Positions 34,339 to 44,723 of a DNA stretch of 64,000 nt are shown in pieces; position 1 is the stretch's first letter; each line of letters opens with the position of its first letter. A program made the translations under genes and the position numbers. Under the pieces are notes generated by a model. The model was given only the letters and a program-made list of their open reading frames with translations, searched no databases and was not told the DNA's origin. The stretch is from [Flexibacter] sp. ATCC 35208 (GTDB lineage Bacteria; Bacteroidota; Bacteroidia; Chitinophagales; Chitinophagaceae): NCBI RefSeq assembly GCF_001975825.1, contig NZ_MTKN01000035.1, positions 20,968-84,967 of the forward strand, given 5' to 3'.

Positions 34339-35804
34339 TGAAAACATTGCGTGACATATTATATAATGTAAACATCGTGGCTGTAAAAGGGTCAACCGAT
34401 ACCGCCGTGAATGCACTGAACATCGACTCCAGAGCCATCAGGCCTGGAGATGCTTTCATTGCAATCAGAGGTGTACATGCTGATGGTCACCTCTTCATTG
34501 ACAAAGCTGTACAACAGGGTGCCGCTGTCGTGATCTGTGAAGACCTGCCTGCACAAACTGCCGACAACGTAGTCTATGTTCAGGTTAACAGCAGCGCTAC
34601 CGCCGCTGGTGTAATAGCAGGTAACTTCTACGACAACCCATCTCACAAGGTGCAACTCGTAGGCGTAACCGGTACCAATGGTAAAACGACCATCGCTACC
34701 CTCCTGTTCAAACTATTCAGTGCGCTCGGCTACCATTGCGGAATGCTCTCCACCGTACAGAACCAGATCGGTGACAGGATCGTTCCCTCTACCCATACCA
34801 CCCCGGATCCCATTCACCTGAATGCACTCCTGGCAGATATGGTCACTGATGGTTGTGACTACGTGTTCATGGAAGTAAGCTCTCACGCTATTCACCAACA
34901 AAGAATAGCAGGGCTGAAATTTGCCGGAGGCATCTTCAGCAATATCACCCACGATCACCTGGACTATCACAAAACCTTCGACGAATACATCAGGGTAAAG
35001 AAATCCTGGTTCGATGGTTTGCCAGCTACAGCATTCGCCCTCACTAACCTCGACGACAAAAGAGGCAATGTGATGCTGCAGAACACCAAAGCGAAAAAAC
35101 AAACTTATAGCCTGCGCACCGTTGCAGACTTTAAGGGAAAAATATTGGAGAATAACCTCACTGGCCTGATCATGATGATCAATGAGACAGAAGTACACTT
35201 CCGCCTCATCGGTGAGTTCAATGCATATAACCTGCTGGCCGTATACGGAGCCGCTACCCTGCTCGGTCAGGACAAAGCCCGCGTATTACAGGCACTCAGT
35301 GATTTGTCAGGTGCTGAAGGACGTTTCGATTACATCGTGTCTCCCAATCAGCGCATCATCGGTATCGTGGATTATGCACATACCCCCGATGCTTTGCTCA
35401 ATGTGCTGGCGACTATCAAAAACCTGCGCAAAGGCAACGAACAAGTCATTACAGTAGTAGGTTGCGGCGGCGACCGTGACACAGCAAAACGCCCTGTGAT
35501 GGCCGAAGTAGCAGTAGAACGCAGTGATAGAGTGATCCTTACCTCCGATAATCCCCGTTCAGAAGATCCGAACGAAATTATCAGACAAATGGAAGCCGGT
35601 GTACCCGTAAATCTTAAAAAGAAAGTACTGTCTATCACCGACCGTAAAGAAGCGATCAAAACAGCTATCAGCCTCGCAAATCCTGAAGACATCATTCTCA
35701 TAGCTGGTAAAGGCCATGAGAAATACCAGGAAATACAAGGCGTGAAACATCCTTTTGACGACAAACAGGTGCTGGATGAGATGATGCGGTTGATGGAGAA
35801 ATAA
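34338..35804 (+). CDS. murE: MurE, UDP-MurNAc-tripeptide synthetase
   Basis: This 488-residue Mur ligase has the ATP loop GVTGTNGKTTIATLL. The motif DNPR within LTSDNPRSEDPN is the known signature for meso-diaminopimelate as added amino acid, so the wall is of the DAP type. Its ATG overlaps the ftsI stop (TAATG), indicating translational coupling. murF, which normally follows, is absent; a short repeat-rich gap leads to mraY. Confidence 0.97.
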   Translation: MKTLRDILYNVNIVAVKGSTDTAVNALNIDSRAIRPGDAFIAIRGVHADGHLFIDKAVQQGAAVVICEDLPAQTADNVVYVQVNSSATAAGVIAGNFYDNPSHKVQLVGVTGTNGKTTIATLLFKLFSALGYHCGMLSTVQNQIGDRIVPSTHTTPDPIHLNALLADMVTDGCDYVFMEVSSHAIHQQRIAGLKFAGGIFSNITHDHLDYHKTFDEYIRVKKSWFDGLPATAFALTNLDDKRGNVMLQNTKAKKQTYSLRTVADFKGKILENNLTGLIMMINETEVHFRLIGEFNAYNLLAVYGAATLLGQDKARVLQALSDLSGAEGRFDYIVSPNQRIIGIVDYAHTPDALLNVLATIKNLRKGNEQVITVVGCGGDRDTAKRPVMAEVAVERSDRVILTSDNPRSEDPNEIIRQMEAGVPVNLKKKVLSITDRKEAIKTAISLANPEDIILIAGKGHEKYQEIQGVKHPFDDKQVLDEMMRLMEK

Positions 35805-35848
35805 CAACTAACAAACAACTAACTAACAAATAACTACTAACTAACAGT
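35805..35848 (+). repeat. CTAAC/ACAAA simple repeats before mraY
   Basis: The 44-bp gap between murE and mraY is built almost entirely of CAACTAA, ACAAATAA and CTAACTAAC words. Similar ACTAACTA words occur before ftsZ at 44750-44805. It may be an unstructured leader that aids translation (inference) or simple drift. Confidence 0.4.
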
Positions 35849-37096
35849 ATGCTTTATTACTTATTCAATTATTTGAAAACGTTAAATTTCAGCGGTAGCG
35901 GGATGTTTCAATTCATCACGTTCCGTGTGACAATGGCGTTACTGTTATCCCTGGTAATCTCTCTCTTGTTAGGTAAAAGTATTGTAAGATTCCTCCAGAA
36001 AAAACAGATCGGGGAAACCATCCGTGACCTCGGCCTGGCAGGTGAGAACAGTAAGAAAGGCACCCCTACCATGGGTGGTCTTATCATCCTGGCAGCTATC
36101 GTTATTCCTACCCTGCTGTTCGCACAGGTAAAAACCGTTTACATCTGGCTCATGTTGCTCTGCACCGTTTGGCTGGGCCTGATCGGTTTCCTGGACGATT
36201 ATATCAAGGTATTCAAAAAGAACAAAGAAGGTCTGGCCGGTAAGTTCAAGATCCTGGGCCAGGTTGGTTTAGGTATCATCATTGGCAGCACTTTGTATTT
36301 CAATGAAAACGTAGTGATCTCCCGCGAGATCATTGGCGCGAAGAAACTCGCCCCCTACGAAAGAGTAGTGGCCAAATCGGAAAGAGTGACGAAAGAAGGA
36401 CATCGCTTTGCGGATGTGAAGACGCCGATCACTTCTATCCCATTTGTAAAGAACCATGAATTCAACTATGCCAAACTGATCTCCTGGATCCCTGGGGCAG
36501 AGAAATATACTTACGTCCTCTATATCCTCATCGTGATCATCATCATAACGGCAGTGTCCAATGGTGCAAATCTCACAGATGGATTAGATGGCTTGGCCAC
36601 GGGTGTATCTGCGGTCATAGGCGTTTGTCTCGGCATATTCGCCTATGTATCCGGTAACATTCAGTTCGCCGAATACCTGAATATCATGTACATCCCTAAC
36701 CTGGGTGAACTGTCCATATTCATTGCTGCCTTTGTAGGTGCCTGTGTAGGTTTCCTCTGGTACAATGCTTATCCTGCACAGGTGTTCATGGGCGATACAG
36801 GTAGTCTGGCTTTGGGAGGCATCATCGCTTCCCTGGCTATCATTGTAAGAAAAGAATTATTGATACCAATTTTCTGTGGTGTATTCCTGGTAGAAAATCT
36901 GAGCGTAGTATTACAGGTCTCCTACTTTAAGTATACCAAGAAAAAATATGGTGAAGGCAAGCGCATATTTCTGATGTCTCCACTTCACCACCATTACCAG
37001 AAGCTAGGTTACCACGAAAGTAAAATAGCAGTAAGGTTCTGGATCATAACAATCATGTGTGCAGTAGTTAGTATTGCAACATTAAAAATCAGATAA
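35849..37096 (+). CDS. mraY: MraY, phospho-MurNAc-pentapeptide translocase
   Basis: This 415-residue polytopic membrane enzyme makes lipid I. Recognised motifs are GLAGENSKKGTPTMGG, FLDDYIKVFKKNKEGL, the aspartates in NGANLTDGLDGLATG, and QVFMGDTGSLALGG. Bacteroidota MraY carry an extra soluble stretch between membrane helices, seen here at about residues 168-205 (APYERVVAKSERVTKEGHRF). About ten membrane helices are predicted by eye. Confidence 0.97.
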   Translation: MLYYLFNYLKTLNFSGSGMFQFITFRVTMALLLSLVISLLLGKSIVRFLQKKQIGETIRDLGLAGENSKKGTPTMGGLIILAAIVIPTLLFAQVKTVYIWLMLLCTVWLGLIGFLDDYIKVFKKNKEGLAGKFKILGQVGLGIIIGSTLYFNENVVISREIIGAKKLAPYERVVAKSERVTKEGHRFADVKTPITSIPFVKNHEFNYAKLISWIPGAEKYTYVLYILIVIIIITAVSNGANLTDGLDGLATGVSAVIGVCLGIFAYVSGNIQFAEYLNIMYIPNLGELSIFIAAFVGACVGFLWYNAYPAQVFMGDTGSLALGGIIASLAIIVRKELLIPIFCGVFLVENLSVVLQVSYFKYTKKKYGEGKRIFLMSPLHHHYQKLGYHESKIAVRFWIITIMCAVVSIATLKIR

Positions 37097-37101
37097 GCAA
37101 A

Positions 37102-38442
37102 ATGACAAAGAAACTCATCATACTCGGAGCCGGTGAAAGCGGAATTGGTGCAGCCCTGTTAGGCAAGCAACAGGGGTATGATGTATTCGTGTCAGATGGT
37201 GGAACCATCAAGGATATTTATAAACAGGAACTCGCTGTAAATTCTATTCCTTTCGAGGAAGGACAGCATTCCTGGGATGTGATTTTAGGTGCCGATGAAA
37301 TTGTTAAGAGCCCTGGCATTCCTGAAAAAACGGAACTGATGAAAAAGATCCGTGCGAAGGGAGTATCAGTGATCTCTGAAATCGAGCTCGCTTACAGGTT
37401 TAGCAAAGACGCTAAAATTATCGCCATCACTGGTAGCAATGGAAAGAGCACTACTACAGCGCTCACCTTCCACATCTTTGAGACAGCTGGTCTCAACGCC
37501 GCTATGGTAGGTAATATTGGTCTGAGTTATGCCCGTGTAGTGGCTACCGCACCGGCTGATTATTACATCGTCGAAGTAAGTAGTTTTCAACTCGACGATA
37601 TTGTGGAGTTCAAGCCCAACGTGGCCATTCTGCTGAATATCACACCAGATCATCTGGATAGATATGACTACAAAATGGAGAACTATGTGGCGTCAAAATT
37701 CCGCATAACGATGAATCAGGGACCGGAAGATTTCTTTGTGTATTGCAAAGACGATCAGGAGATTAACAATTATTTGAAGAAGCAAACTATTTATTCAACA
37801 TCAATACCCTTTACTATCATGGAACCGTTAAAGCAAGGAGGATTTATGGTAAACGATCAGGTAAACATTCAGGTTAATGATGAACCAGTTATCGTATCAA
37901 TGTATGATCTCGCGCTTAAGGGCAAGCACAACTTGTACAATTCCATGGCAGCGGGTATTGCTGGTAGGACCATGGAGATAAGGAAAGAAAAAATTCGGGA
38001 GAGCCTGACTTCGTTCAAGAGTCTGGAGCACCGTATGGAGTACGTTGCCACTGTGCGTGGAGTGGATTTCATCAATGATAGTAAAGCTACCAATGTAAAC
38101 TCCCTGTGGTTTGCACTGGAGAGCATGGAAACCCCGGTAGTGCTGATTATGGGAGGTGTGGACAAAGGAAATGATTATAGCGCTATCAGGGACCTGGTAA
38201 AAGAAAAAGTAAAAGCAATTATCTGCCTGGGTATAGACAATGCACCGATTCAGGATGCGTTATCAAAAGATACACCGGTAATGGTTGATACACGCAGTAT
38301 GAAGGAAGCTGTGGAAGCAGCTTTTCAACATGCAGAAAAAGGTGATGTAGTTTTGCTTTCTCCGGCTTGTGCGAGCTTCGATCTGTTCAAGAACTACGAG
38401 GACAGAGGCAAGCAGTTCAAAGAAGCCGTGAGGGAACTATAA
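37102..38442 (+). CDS. murD: MurD, UDP-MurNAc-alanine D-glutamate ligase
   Basis: At 446 residues it has an N-terminal Rossmann fold (LIILGAGESGIGAALLGKQQ), the ATP loop ITGSNGKSTTTAL, the Mur ligase signature NITPDHLDRYDYKMENY, and the C-terminal SPACASFDLFKNYEDRG. It adds D-glutamate to UDP-MurNAc-L-Ala in the cytoplasm. It follows mraY after 5 bp in the dcw operon. Confidence 0.97.
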   Translation: MTKKLIILGAGESGIGAALLGKQQGYDVFVSDGGTIKDIYKQELAVNSIPFEEGQHSWDVILGADEIVKSPGIPEKTELMKKIRAKGVSVISEIELAYRFSKDAKIIAITGSNGKSTTTALTFHIFETAGLNAAMVGNIGLSYARVVATAPADYYIVEVSSFQLDDIVEFKPNVAILLNITPDHLDRYDYKMENYVASKFRITMNQGPEDFFVYCKDDQEINNYLKKQTIYSTSIPFTIMEPLKQGGFMVNDQVNIQVNDEPVIVSMYDLALKGKHNLYNSMAAGIAGRTMEIRKEKIRESLTSFKSLEHRMEYVATVRGVDFINDSKATNVNSLWFALESMETPVVLIMGGVDKGNDYSAIRDLVKEKVKAIICLGIDNAPIQDALSKDTPVMVDTRSMKEAVEAAFQHAEKGDVVLLSPACASFDLFKNYEDRGKQFKEAVREL

Positions 38443-38477
38443 TAAATCCGGGATATTCCGGAAACCAAAAAAGTTAA

Positions 38478-39680
38478 ATGGACGGTATACTTCATAGGAC
38501 AAAGGGTGACAAAGTGATTTGGACGATCGTGATCTTCCTCTCACTAGTGAGTCTGCTGGCGGTTTACAGCGCCACAGGTTCGCTTGCCTATCGCCTTCAG
38601 GGCGGTCATACGGAGTATTATCTCTTCAAACAACTGAGTGTATTAGTAATGGGATTGCTGATCATCTACTTTGCACACAGAGTGAATTATACCATTTACT
38701 CCCGTGTGGCACAGATAGGTTTTCTGCTCTCTATCCCTTTACTGATCTATACGCTGGCATTTGGTAGTCATATTAATGATGCAAGTCGCTGGATTAGACT
38801 GCCCGTTATTAATCTGACATTTCAGACTTCTGACGTAGCTAAGCTGGCCATATTCATGTATGTGAGCAGACAGCTTTCTAAAAGGCAGGGTAACATCACC
38901 GATTTTAAGAGAGGCTTCCTGCCGATCATTATTCCGGTGGGTATCATCTGTATACTGATCATGCCTGCAAACATGTCGACCGCATTGTTGCTGGGCGCCA
39001 GTTGTATGATCCTCTGTTTTATTGGCCGGGTACCTATCAGGTATCTGGTTGCCATGGTAGGTGCAGGTCTGGTGGCGATTGTACTGATGTTTGCAGTGGC
39101 AGCACTGACTGGAAAAAAGATGCGTACCGAAACATGGAAGAAGAGAATTGAACATTTCACTTCAGGTGATGATGATAAATCTGATTTACCATATCAGGTA
39201 CAACAGGCAAACATTGCTATTGCAGGTGGTGGTGTGTTAGGCAAAGGTCCTGGAAACAGTACCCAGCGAAACTTCCTCCCACATGCTTATAGCGACTACA
39301 TATATGCTACAATTATCGAGGAGTATGGTATCTTTGGCGCCTTTTTGATATTGATGGCCTACATGTTGCTATTATTAAGAAGTATCAGCTTGTTTAGAAA
39401 ATGTCCCTATGCATTCGGCGCTTTCCTGGCAGTTGGTCTCAGCATCACATTAGTCATACAGGCACTGACAAATATGGCAGTGAATGTAGGGCTCTTTCCC
39501 GTAACAGGGGTCACGCTACCGCTGGTAAGTATGGGTGGATCCTCCGTGATCTTTACAAGTCTGGCTATAGGGATCATACTGAGTGTGTCTAGAAATGTGG
39601 AAGAACTGGAAGGTAAAAGAATAGAACAGGAAAGGATTGCAAAGGTAGTAGCTCAGCAAGCCGAAATAGAAGAATTTTAA
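38478..39680 (+). CDS. ftsW: FtsW, septal peptidoglycan glycosyltransferase (SEDS)
   Basis: This is a 400-residue SEDS-family membrane protein. Typical segments are GSHINDASRWIRLP, VAKLAIFMYVSRQL, LPHAYSDYIYATIIEEYGI and the C-terminal GLFPVTGVTLPLVSMGGSS. It polymerises lipid II at the septum with the FtsI transpeptidase encoded upstream. The gene order murD-ftsW-murG is canonical; murG starts 8 bp after its stop. Confidence 0.96.
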   Translation: MDGILHRTKGDKVIWTIVIFLSLVSLLAVYSATGSLAYRLQGGHTEYYLFKQLSVLVMGLLIIYFAHRVNYTIYSRVAQIGFLLSIPLLIYTLAFGSHINDASRWIRLPVINLTFQTSDVAKLAIFMYVSRQLSKRQGNITDFKRGFLPIIIPVGIICILIMPANMSTALLLGASCMILCFIGRVPIRYLVAMVGAGLVAIVLMFAVAALTGKKMRTETWKKRIEHFTSGDDDKSDLPYQVQQANIAIAGGGVLGKGPGNSTQRNFLPHAYSDYIYATIIEEYGIFGAFLILMAYMLLLLRSISLFRKCPYAFGAFLAVGLSITLVIQALTNMAVNVGLFPVTGVTLPLVSMGGSSVIFTSLAIGIILSVSRNVEELEGKRIEQERIAKVVAQQAEIEEF

Positions 39681-39688
39681 AAACTAAC

Positions 39689-40789
39689 ATGAACATGCAA
39701 CGCAGAATTATCATAGCAGGTGGTGGAACCGGAGGACATATCTTCCCGGCGATCGCTATTGCCAATGCGTTGAAAAAAATAGAACCAGCAACTGATATTC
39801 TCTTTGTAGGTGCCAAAGGAAAGATGGAGATGGAGAAAGTACCGCAGGCTGGTTACCGCATCGAAGGATTGGAAATAGCAGGATTCAACCGTAGCAATAT
39901 GCTCAAGAACCTGTTGTTGCCGTTCAAGATTCTGAAAAGCCTGTCACAGGCCCGTAAGATCATTGACAGTTTCAAACCAGATGCCGTGGTAGGTGTGGGT
40001 GGTTACGCCAGCTTCCCTGTCATGCGCAAAGCACAGAAGAAAGGTATTCCTACCCTCATACAGGAACAAAATTCCTTTGCAGGGAAAGCCAATATGGCCC
40101 TGGGAAAGAAAGCCGCTAAGATCTGTGTCGCTTACGAAGGAATGGAGAAATTCTTCCCGGCTGATAAAATTGTAATGACAGGCAATCCTGTCAGAGGCAA
40201 CATTACACAGTCTGCCGTATCAAAAGAAGATGCACTCGCACACTTTGGCCTCCTTACAGGTAAACAAACAGTATTCGCTGTGGGTGGTAGCCTGGGAGCA
40301 AAAGCCATCAACGAGGCATTAGCGGCCATACTCGCCACTTTTGTAGAGAAGGATATTCAACTGATCTGGCAAACAGGTAAGCCTTACTTTGAAACAGCGA
40401 AAGCCGCTGCAGCACCATACTCCTCTCATGTAAAGGTGTATGAGTTTATCAACGTAATGGACTTCGCCTACAAGGCTGCGGATGTTGTTGTATCACGTGC
40501 AGGTGCACTGGCCATCGCCGAACTTTGTGTAGTGAAGAAACCTGTCATCTTCGTGCCCTACCCTTTTGCGGCCGAAGACCATCAGACCTTCAATGCAAAA
40601 AGTCTGGTAGATAAAAAGGCCGCCATCCTCATTAAAAATGATGATGCAGCCGCTCAATTAGGAAATACTTTATTCAGTCTGTTACAAAACAATGCGTTGT
40701 TGCAACAACTGGAAGAGAATATAGCAAAACTGGGAAATTCAAATGCTGATATGGTCATTGCTAAACAGGTTTTAGCACTGATTAAATAA
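39689..40789 (+). CDS. murG: MurG, lipid II synthase
   Basis: This 366-residue GT-B glycosyltransferase adds GlcNAc to lipid I on the inner membrane face. Motifs are the N-terminal AGGGTGGHIFPAIAIANAL, VVGVGGYASFPVM, LIQEQNSFAGKANMALG, GGSLGAKAINEA and the UDP-binding VSRAGALAIAEL. A second in-frame ATG (39695) would shorten the protein by two residues. Confidence 0.97.
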   Translation: MNMQRRIIIAGGGTGGHIFPAIAIANALKKIEPATDILFVGAKGKMEMEKVPQAGYRIEGLEIAGFNRSNMLKNLLLPFKILKSLSQARKIIDSFKPDAVVGVGGYASFPVMRKAQKKGIPTLIQEQNSFAGKANMALGKKAAKICVAYEGMEKFFPADKIVMTGNPVRGNITQSAVSKEDALAHFGLLTGKQTVFAVGGSLGAKAINEALAAILATFVEKDIQLIWQTGKPYFETAKAAAAPYSSHVKVYEFINVMDFAYKAADVVVSRAGALAIAELCVVKKPVIFVPYPFAAEDHQTFNAKSLVDKKAAILIKNDDAAAQLGNTLFSLLQNNALLQQLEENIAKLGNSNADMVIAKQVLALIK

Positions 40790-40803
40790 AAGGATAAGTA
40801 AAA

Positions 40804-42171
40804 ATGGATCTGAACAACATACAACGCGTTTACTTCATTGGAATCGGAGGCATCGGTATGAGCGCCATCGCCCGCTTTTTTAATGAAAAAGGTGTGCATG
40901 TGAGTGGTTACGACCGTACCGAAACACCGCTGACCCGTCAGCTGGCTGAAGAAGGTATGCAGATTCATTACTCGGATGATGTGAACCTGCTGGACAAAGA
41001 TGTACAGCTGGTTGTATACACTCCCGCTATCCCGGGTACCCATTCAGAATTGATCTGGTACCGTAAGAACGAATACGAAGTAGTAAAACGAAGCGACGTA
41101 TTGCAGGAGATCACGAAAGAGTTGTTCGCCATCACCGTAGGTGGTACACATGGCAAAACAACTATCTCTACCCTTACCGCTCACATACTGCGTCATAGTG
41201 GCTATGGTTGCAACGCCTTTCTCGGTGGTATCAGCGCCAACTACGACCGTAACTTCTGGAGCAGTGATAAACAGGTAGCCGTGATCGAAGCAGATGAGTA
41301 TGACCGTTCATTCCTGAAACTTCACCCGGATATCGCGATCCTCACCGCTATGGATGCAGATCACCTGGATATCTACGGTACAGAAGCAGACATGCAGGAT
41401 GCATTCGTACAGTATACTGCGAACATCAAACCCAATGGTACGCTGATCGCAAAACTGGGATTACCCCGTGCAACAGAACTAAAGGGTGATAATAAACGTT
41501 GGTATCACCTGAAAGATACACAGGCAAATATTTATGCGACCAATATCAGAACAGTTGACGGTGGTTACCTGTTTGATGTAGTAGAGCAGGACTGGCACAT
41601 TCACGATGTACAACTGCCTATCGGTGGCACGCACAATATTGAAAATACAGTGGCAGCCATCACAGTGGCGCACCTATTAGGCATAGATGCCGCAAAGATC
41701 AAAGCAGCGATTGCTGATTTCAAGGGCATCAAACGTCGCTTTGAATACCTGGTGAAGAACGATTACCAGGTATACATAGACGATTACGCACATCATCCGG
41801 AAGAATTGCGCGCCCTCATTAGCAGTGCCCGCAGCTTATTCCCCGACAAGCGCTGTACAGTCATCTTCCAGCCACACTTGTATACCCGTACACGTGACCT
41901 GGCCGAAGGATTTGCTGAAAGCCTGTCCCTGGCAGATGAAGTGCTGCTGTTACCCATCTATCCAGCCAGAGAGTTACCCATAGAAGGGGTGCACAGTGAG
42001 ATCCTGGCGGAAAAGATGACAGTACCAGTACAAGTGATACAGAAAGAAGATGTATTGGCCTGGGTAAAATCGAATAGCGTACCATTGCTCATCACAGCTG
42101 GTGCCGGTGACATTGACCAATTCAGAGATCCGATCAGAGAAATATTGAACGGAGAGAAAGTGAAAGAGTAG
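40804..42171 (+). CDS. murC: MurC, UDP-N-acetylmuramate L-alanine ligase
   Basis: This 455-residue Mur ligase starts with YFIGIGGIGMSAIARFF. It has the ATP loop VGGTHGKTTISTL, the EADEYDRSFLKL metal-binding motif and DDYAHHPEELRALI in the C-terminal domain. It adds the first amino acid of the stem peptide. It lies 14 bp after murG and 21 bp before ftsQ. Confidence 0.97.
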   Translation: MDLNNIQRVYFIGIGGIGMSAIARFFNEKGVHVSGYDRTETPLTRQLAEEGMQIHYSDDVNLLDKDVQLVVYTPAIPGTHSELIWYRKNEYEVVKRSDVLQEITKELFAITVGGTHGKTTISTLTAHILRHSGYGCNAFLGGISANYDRNFWSSDKQVAVIEADEYDRSFLKLHPDIAILTAMDADHLDIYGTEADMQDAFVQYTANIKPNGTLIAKLGLPRATELKGDNKRWYHLKDTQANIYATNIRTVDGGYLFDVVEQDWHIHDVQLPIGGTHNIENTVAAITVAHLLGIDAAKIKAAIADFKGIKRRFEYLVKNDYQVYIDDYAHHPEELRALISSARSLFPDKRCTVIFQPHLYTRTRDLAEGFAESLSLADEVLLLPIYPARELPIEGVHSEILAEKMTVPVQVIQKEDVLAWVKSNSVPLLITAGAGDIDQFRDPIREILNGEKVKE

Positions 42172-42192
42172 ACAAAAAAAATTTAAACCCAA

Positions 42193-43215
42193 ATGCAAAC
42201 CAAGACCCGCCGGGCATTAAAACGAATAGGTAGTGTACTGCTCTGGACAGCGGTATTGACTGGATTCGTGATCCTGCTTGTTGCGGCAGTGCAGGACAAA
42301 GAAGAGGGTAAATGCAGGGGGATCGTTGTAAAACTGGTGGGTGACGAGAACAACTTTTTTATAGAAGAGAAAGATATAAAAGTATTGGTAGCTGGCGACA
42401 GGAATTTAAATCCAGTAGGCAAGCCCATAAAAGAGATAAACATCGCAGCATTGGAGAAGATAGTAGCCCGTGATCCCTGGGTAAAAACTGCGAACATCTT
42501 TGTGGACAACCAACGAAAGCTCAACGTCAAAGTCGCTCAGCGAGAGCCCGTAGCAAGGATATTTACCTTAGCAGGAAATACTTACTACCTCGACAAAGAT
42601 GGAGAAAGAATACCGGTATCGGCCCGCTATACAGCAAGAGTACCGGTGTTCACAGATTATCCGTCAGACGCTGCAAAAGTGCAAAAGGCAGACAGCGCAT
42701 TGACCGCAGGCATCATGGAGATAGGCAGCTTCATACAAAGCGACCCTTTCTGGACTGCACAGGTAGAACAGGTAGTGATCACTCCCCAGCGTGAGTTTGA
42801 AATCATACCAACACTGGGCGATCACGTGATACTGTTTGGAGACGGAACCGATGTAACAAAAAAATTTAACAAACTGCTGGCGTTCTATAAAGAGGGGTTA
42901 AGTAAAGTAGGATGGAACAATTACGCAAAAATCAATGTTGCATATGAAAACGAAGTAGTTTGCACACGGAGAAGCGGGGAGGAATTATCGAAAAAGCTGG
43001 CCGCTGAAGACAGCGCGAAATTAGCCAGCACCGGCGATACACTGGCGAGGATAATGGTGCACGGAAATGATTCAGTGCAACCAGAAGCGGCAAAGCTTGA
43101 AGCTTCAATCAGAGTGGTACCAGCCAGAACGACGGCGTCAAAACCAAGAAATTCAAAAGACAAGTCGTCTGGAAAAAAGGAACCAAAGGCAGTGTATAAG
43201 CCGGGTAGAAATTAG
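42193..43215 (+). CDS. ftsQ: FtsQ/DivIB-like cell-division protein
   Basis: This 340-residue bitopic protein has a short basic N-terminus and a membrane helix (IGSVLLWTAVLTGFVILLVA). A POTRA-like domain follows (KEINIAALEKIVARDPWVKT), then an FtsQ core (DNQRKLNVKVAQREPVARIF, YYLDKDGERIPVS). The C-terminal 70 residues are Lys/Ser-rich and low-complexity. It scaffolds the divisome with FtsL and is placed canonically between murC and ftsA. Confidence 0.93.
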   Translation: MQTKTRRALKRIGSVLLWTAVLTGFVILLVAAVQDKEEGKCRGIVVKLVGDENNFFIEEKDIKVLVAGDRNLNPVGKPIKEINIAALEKIVARDPWVKTANIFVDNQRKLNVKVAQREPVARIFTLAGNTYYLDKDGERIPVSARYTARVPVFTDYPSDAAKVQKADSALTAGIMEIGSFIQSDPFWTAQVEQVVITPQREFEIIPTLGDHVILFGDGTDVTKKFNKLLAFYKEGLSKVGWNNYAKINVAYENEVVCTRRSGEELSKKLAAEDSAKLASTGDTLARIMVHGNDSVQPEAAKLEASIRVVPARTTASKPRNSKDKSSGKKEPKAVYKPGRN

Positions 43216-43243
43216 TAACACAACAAAAAACTATAGAAACGCC

Positions 43244-44647
43244 ATGAATCAGGAAGCTCCTATCATTGTAGGTCTTGATATTGGAACTACAAAGATTGCT
43301 GCCATTGCAGGTCGAAAAAACGAATTCGGGAAACTGGAAATCCTGGGGTTCGGTAAAGCCCCGTCTTTTGGTGTTCAGCACGGAATGGTGCTGAATATTG
43401 ATCAGACGATAAAGGCGATACGTCAGGCCCTGGAGAACTGCTATGCTTCTAATCCAAACCTGGAGATCAATGAAGTGTATGTTGGCATTGCAGGTCATCA
43501 CATCAAGAGCCTGCAGACCCGTGGCGATATCGTGCGTAGCGATACCGAAGCGGAAATATCCCAGAAAGATATTGATCAACTGATAAATGACCAGTATAAA
43601 ACGGTGATCCCCGCCAGTGACCAGATCATTGACGTGATCCCACAACAATATATTGTTGATAGCCTCCAGAACATTACTTACCCGATCGGGATGAGCGGTG
43701 TGAAGGTGGGTGCGAACTTCCATATCATCACTGGTGATAAGAATGCGATTCGCAATATCAACCGTAGTGTGGAGAAATCCGGACTGAAGATCCACGACCT
43801 CGTGCTTCAGCCCCTGGCTTCTGCTGCTGCCGTCATGTGTGATATGGACTTCGAAGCAGGCGTAGCCATCGTAGATATCGGTGGTGGTACTACAGACCTG
43901 GCAGTGTTCTACGAAGGTATCCTGAAGCACACAGCCGTAATTCCTTACGGTGGTGAGAATATCACCAACGATATCAAGAACGGTCTCGGTGTACTGAAAA
44001 CGCAGGCAGAACAAATGAAAGTGCAATTCGGTTACGCACTGGCTGATGAAGCAAAAAGCAATGCTTACATCACCATCCCCGGACTGCGCGGACAAAGCCC
44101 TAAAGAGATTTCAGTGAAGAACCTGGCGCACATCATACAGGCACGTATGAGTGAAATCATGGACTTCGTCATTTATCATCTCAAGCAGATTGGTATGGAC
44201 AACAAGATGCTCAATGGTGGTATCATCCTCACAGGTGGTGGCTCCCAGCTGAAACATCTGATCCAGCTCACAGAATATACTACCGGTGTAAGCGCACGAA
44301 TCGGGTATCCGAACGAGCACCTGGCTTCCGGTCATACCGACGAGCTGACCAAACCAATGTATGCAACATGCATAGGTCTTATTCTCAAAGGTTATAACGA
44401 TTACGAGAATGACCGCAGAGCGATGGAAGAAAATTACGTTAAGATCAATACCAGCTATGTCGCAAAGGAGCAGGCCTCAAAAGCCGCTACAGAAACGGAT
44501 AGCAGCTGGGAAGATGATGCACCGTCAGTTGAAGAGATTCAGGCAAGAAAAGCGAGAGAAAGAAATGCCTCGCTGAAAACATTCCTCGACAGAATGAAAA
44601 CGAAGATCATCGACATGTTCACCGAAGAAGAGGATGCAAAACTTTAA
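43244..44647 (+). CDS. ftsA: FtsA, actin-like divisome anchor
   Basis: The ATG at 43244 gives 467 residues starting MNQEAPIIVGLDIGTTKIAA. A longer in-frame ATG at 43067 lies within ftsQ and is rejected. Actin-fold motifs are DIGTTKIAAIAG, VAIVDIGGGTTDLAVFYEG and GGIILTGGGSQLKHL. FtsA tethers FtsZ to the membrane; here the C-terminus ends in a basic/hydrophobic helix (SLKTFLDRMKTKIIDMF) suited to membrane binding. A 172-bp gap with a hairpin separates it from ftsZ. Confidence 0.96.
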   Translation: MNQEAPIIVGLDIGTTKIAAIAGRKNEFGKLEILGFGKAPSFGVQHGMVLNIDQTIKAIRQALENCYASNPNLEINEVYVGIAGHHIKSLQTRGDIVRSDTEAEISQKDIDQLINDQYKTVIPASDQIIDVIPQQYIVDSLQNITYPIGMSGVKVGANFHIITGDKNAIRNINRSVEKSGLKIHDLVLQPLASAAAVMCDMDFEAGVAIVDIGGGTTDLAVFYEGILKHTAVIPYGGENITNDIKNGLGVLKTQAEQMKVQFGYALADEAKSNAYITIPGLRGQSPKEISVKNLAHIIQARMSEIMDFVIYHLKQIGMDNKMLNGGIILTGGGSQLKHLIQLTEYTTGVSARIGYPNEHLASGHTDELTKPMYATCIGLILKGYNDYENDRRAMEENYVKINTSYVAKEQASKAATETDSSWEDDAPSVEEIQARKARERNASLKTFLDRMKTKIIDMFTEEEDAKL

Positions 44648-44723
44648 CAGGGTATTTTTCCGAGAATGGCGTAATTGTTGCAGCCATAAACGATTTGAAA
44701 TCAGATAATTAATATTCGGATAA

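Noticed and set aside
43067..43243. 59-residue N-terminal extension of FtsA
   Set aside because: It overlaps ftsQ in another frame and is low-complexity; MNQEAPIIVGLDIGTTK at 43244 is the normal FtsA start.
43109..44095. A 328-codon frame antisense to ftsA
   Set aside because: Lies wholly within ftsQ/ftsA on the other strand; composition is rich in His, Cys and Ile with no domain signature.
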